From an uncultured Rhodospirillales bacterium (GTDB taxonomy: Bacteria; Pseudomonadota; Alphaproteobacteria; RF32; CAG-239), in NCBI GenBank assembly GCA_902795665.1, contig CADBMA010000040.1:1-12916 (forward strand): a DNA stretch of 12,916 nucleotides, written 5' to 3'. Positions within the stretch are counted from its first letter, which is position 1; each line of letters starts with the position of its first letter. The notes below the pieces were generated by a model. It saw only the letters and a list, made by a program, of their open reading frames with translations. It was not told where the DNA came from and searched no databases. Position numbers and translations under genes: made by a program. Positions 12,416-12,916 of this stretch are shown in pieces.

Positions 12416-12916
12416 TTAAAAACCAATTTTTTGCAACCAGTTTACAACCTTGTTTTTTGCAGAATCGCGACTGTTTTGCGCTTCGTGGCCATAAATTGCA
12501 ATTCCGTCTAAGACTTTGGCTCCGGTAGCAGTTTTTATTTTGTTAGGAATGCTTGACAAACCGCTGCCCTCGTGGGTTACGAATGGGATAACGGTTTTGC
12601 CGTTCCAGTCATGTTTTTCAATAAAAGTATAGACAGCCATCGGCATATCGGCCCACCAATTGGGGCAACCGATAAAAATTGTATCATATTCGGCAAAATT
12701 ATTAACATCTCCAATAATTTCGGGGCGAGCATTGGAATTTTTTTCAACAAGCGCTACTTCTGTAAGCGCCTTATATCCTGCCGGATAATTGTCGTTTTGT
12801 AATTTTATTTCAAACAAATCGCCTCCGGTTTGCTCGGCAATCATCTCTGCAACAATTGCGGTATTGCCTTTGCTGATGTTGCCAACGCTATATTGCTCAC
12901 CGGTGCGTGAAAAATA
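12416..12916 (-). CDS. flavodoxin family protein, 5' end outside window
   Basis: The reading frame is open to the window edge: upstream of the internal Met at 12844 it continues through YFSRTGEQYSVGNISKGNTA, which is the FMN-binding phosphate loop (SRTG) of flavodoxins, so the true start lies beyond 12916 and the Met at 12844 is internal. About 166 residues are visible. FIGCPNWWADMPMAVYTF and FVTHEGSGLSSIP are the two further flavin-contacting loops, in the form seen in the Flavodoxin_4 group of mostly anaerobic bacteria. The product would be a small cytoplasmic FMN protein carrying one or two electrons. Its stop is 14 bases before the iron-sulfur flavoprotein start, which makes that protein a likely redox partner. 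Confidence 0.9.
   Translation of the reverse strand, partial: YFSRTGEQYSVGNISKGNTAIVAEMIAEQTGGDLFEIKLQNDNYPAGYKALTEVALVEKNSNARPEIIGDVNNFAEYDTIFIGCPNWWADMPMAVYTFIEKHDWNGKTVIPFVTHEGSGLSSIPNKIKTATGAKVLDGIAIYGHEAQNSRDSAKNKVVNWLQKIGF

Noticed and set aside
12842..12844. Internal Met as the start of the flavodoxin
   Set aside because: The frame upstream is open and encodes the conserved SRTG flavin-binding loop, so the gene begins outside the window.
1..12916. CRISPR arrays, insertion sequences, phage genes, tRNA or rRNA genes, toxin-antitoxin or defence systems
   Set aside because: No spaced direct repeats, transposase or phage motifs, cloverleaf sequences or defence-type domain sets were visible on either strand.

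Overview
This window looks like a piece of chromosome from an AT-leaning, Gram-negative alphaproteobacterium. The gene order ...priA-atpH-atpA, with a xerC gene divergent from priA, is the arrangement I associate with Alphaproteobacteria. A FadL outer-membrane porin and a Skp/OmpH-like protein confirm a diderm envelope. The low GC and the neighbouring iron-sulfur flavoprotein and flavodoxin suggest an uncultured lineage that is at least partly anaerobic and may be host-associated. That lifestyle is inference.

Layout: (1) 1-2825, minus strand: the start of atpA (cut by the window edge), atpH and priA. (2) 2967-3914, plus strand: xerC, ending in a bidirectional terminator. (3) 3955-6123, minus strand: an Aas-type acyltransferase/acyl-ACP synthetase, divergent from (4) 6452-7708, plus strand: a FadL-type fatty-acid porin. 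The 328-base spacer between them holds candidate promoters and possible operator sites. (5) 7847-9989, plus strand: two overlapping glycosyltransferase genes (GT4-like, then GT2-like) behind a good promoter. (6) 10121-10570, plus strand: a small Skp/OmpH-like protein with a membrane anchor, ending in a second bidirectional terminator. (7) 12916-10597, minus strand: a probable three-gene operon of flavodoxin (cut by the window edge), iron-sulfur flavoprotein and membrane-anchored metallophosphoesterase.

How the genes fit together: FadL would bring exogenous long-chain fatty acids across the outer membrane, and Aas would activate them and place them directly into phospholipid, so the divergent pair reads as a lipid-salvage module. 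The glycosyltransferase pair probably builds part of a surface glycan. The flavodoxin and iron-sulfur flavoprotein probably carry low-potential electrons. The atp/priA/xerC block is housekeeping.

I found no mobile element, CRISPR array, tRNA, rRNA, toxin-antitoxin pair or recognisable defence system, and nothing that amounts to a clearly new biological system. The most unusual items are modest: the aas/fadL salvage arrangement with a near-FNR box, a C-terminal repeat in the GT2 enzyme, an orphan membrane-anchored Skp-like protein, and two genes whose stop codons lie in the loops of terminator hairpins.
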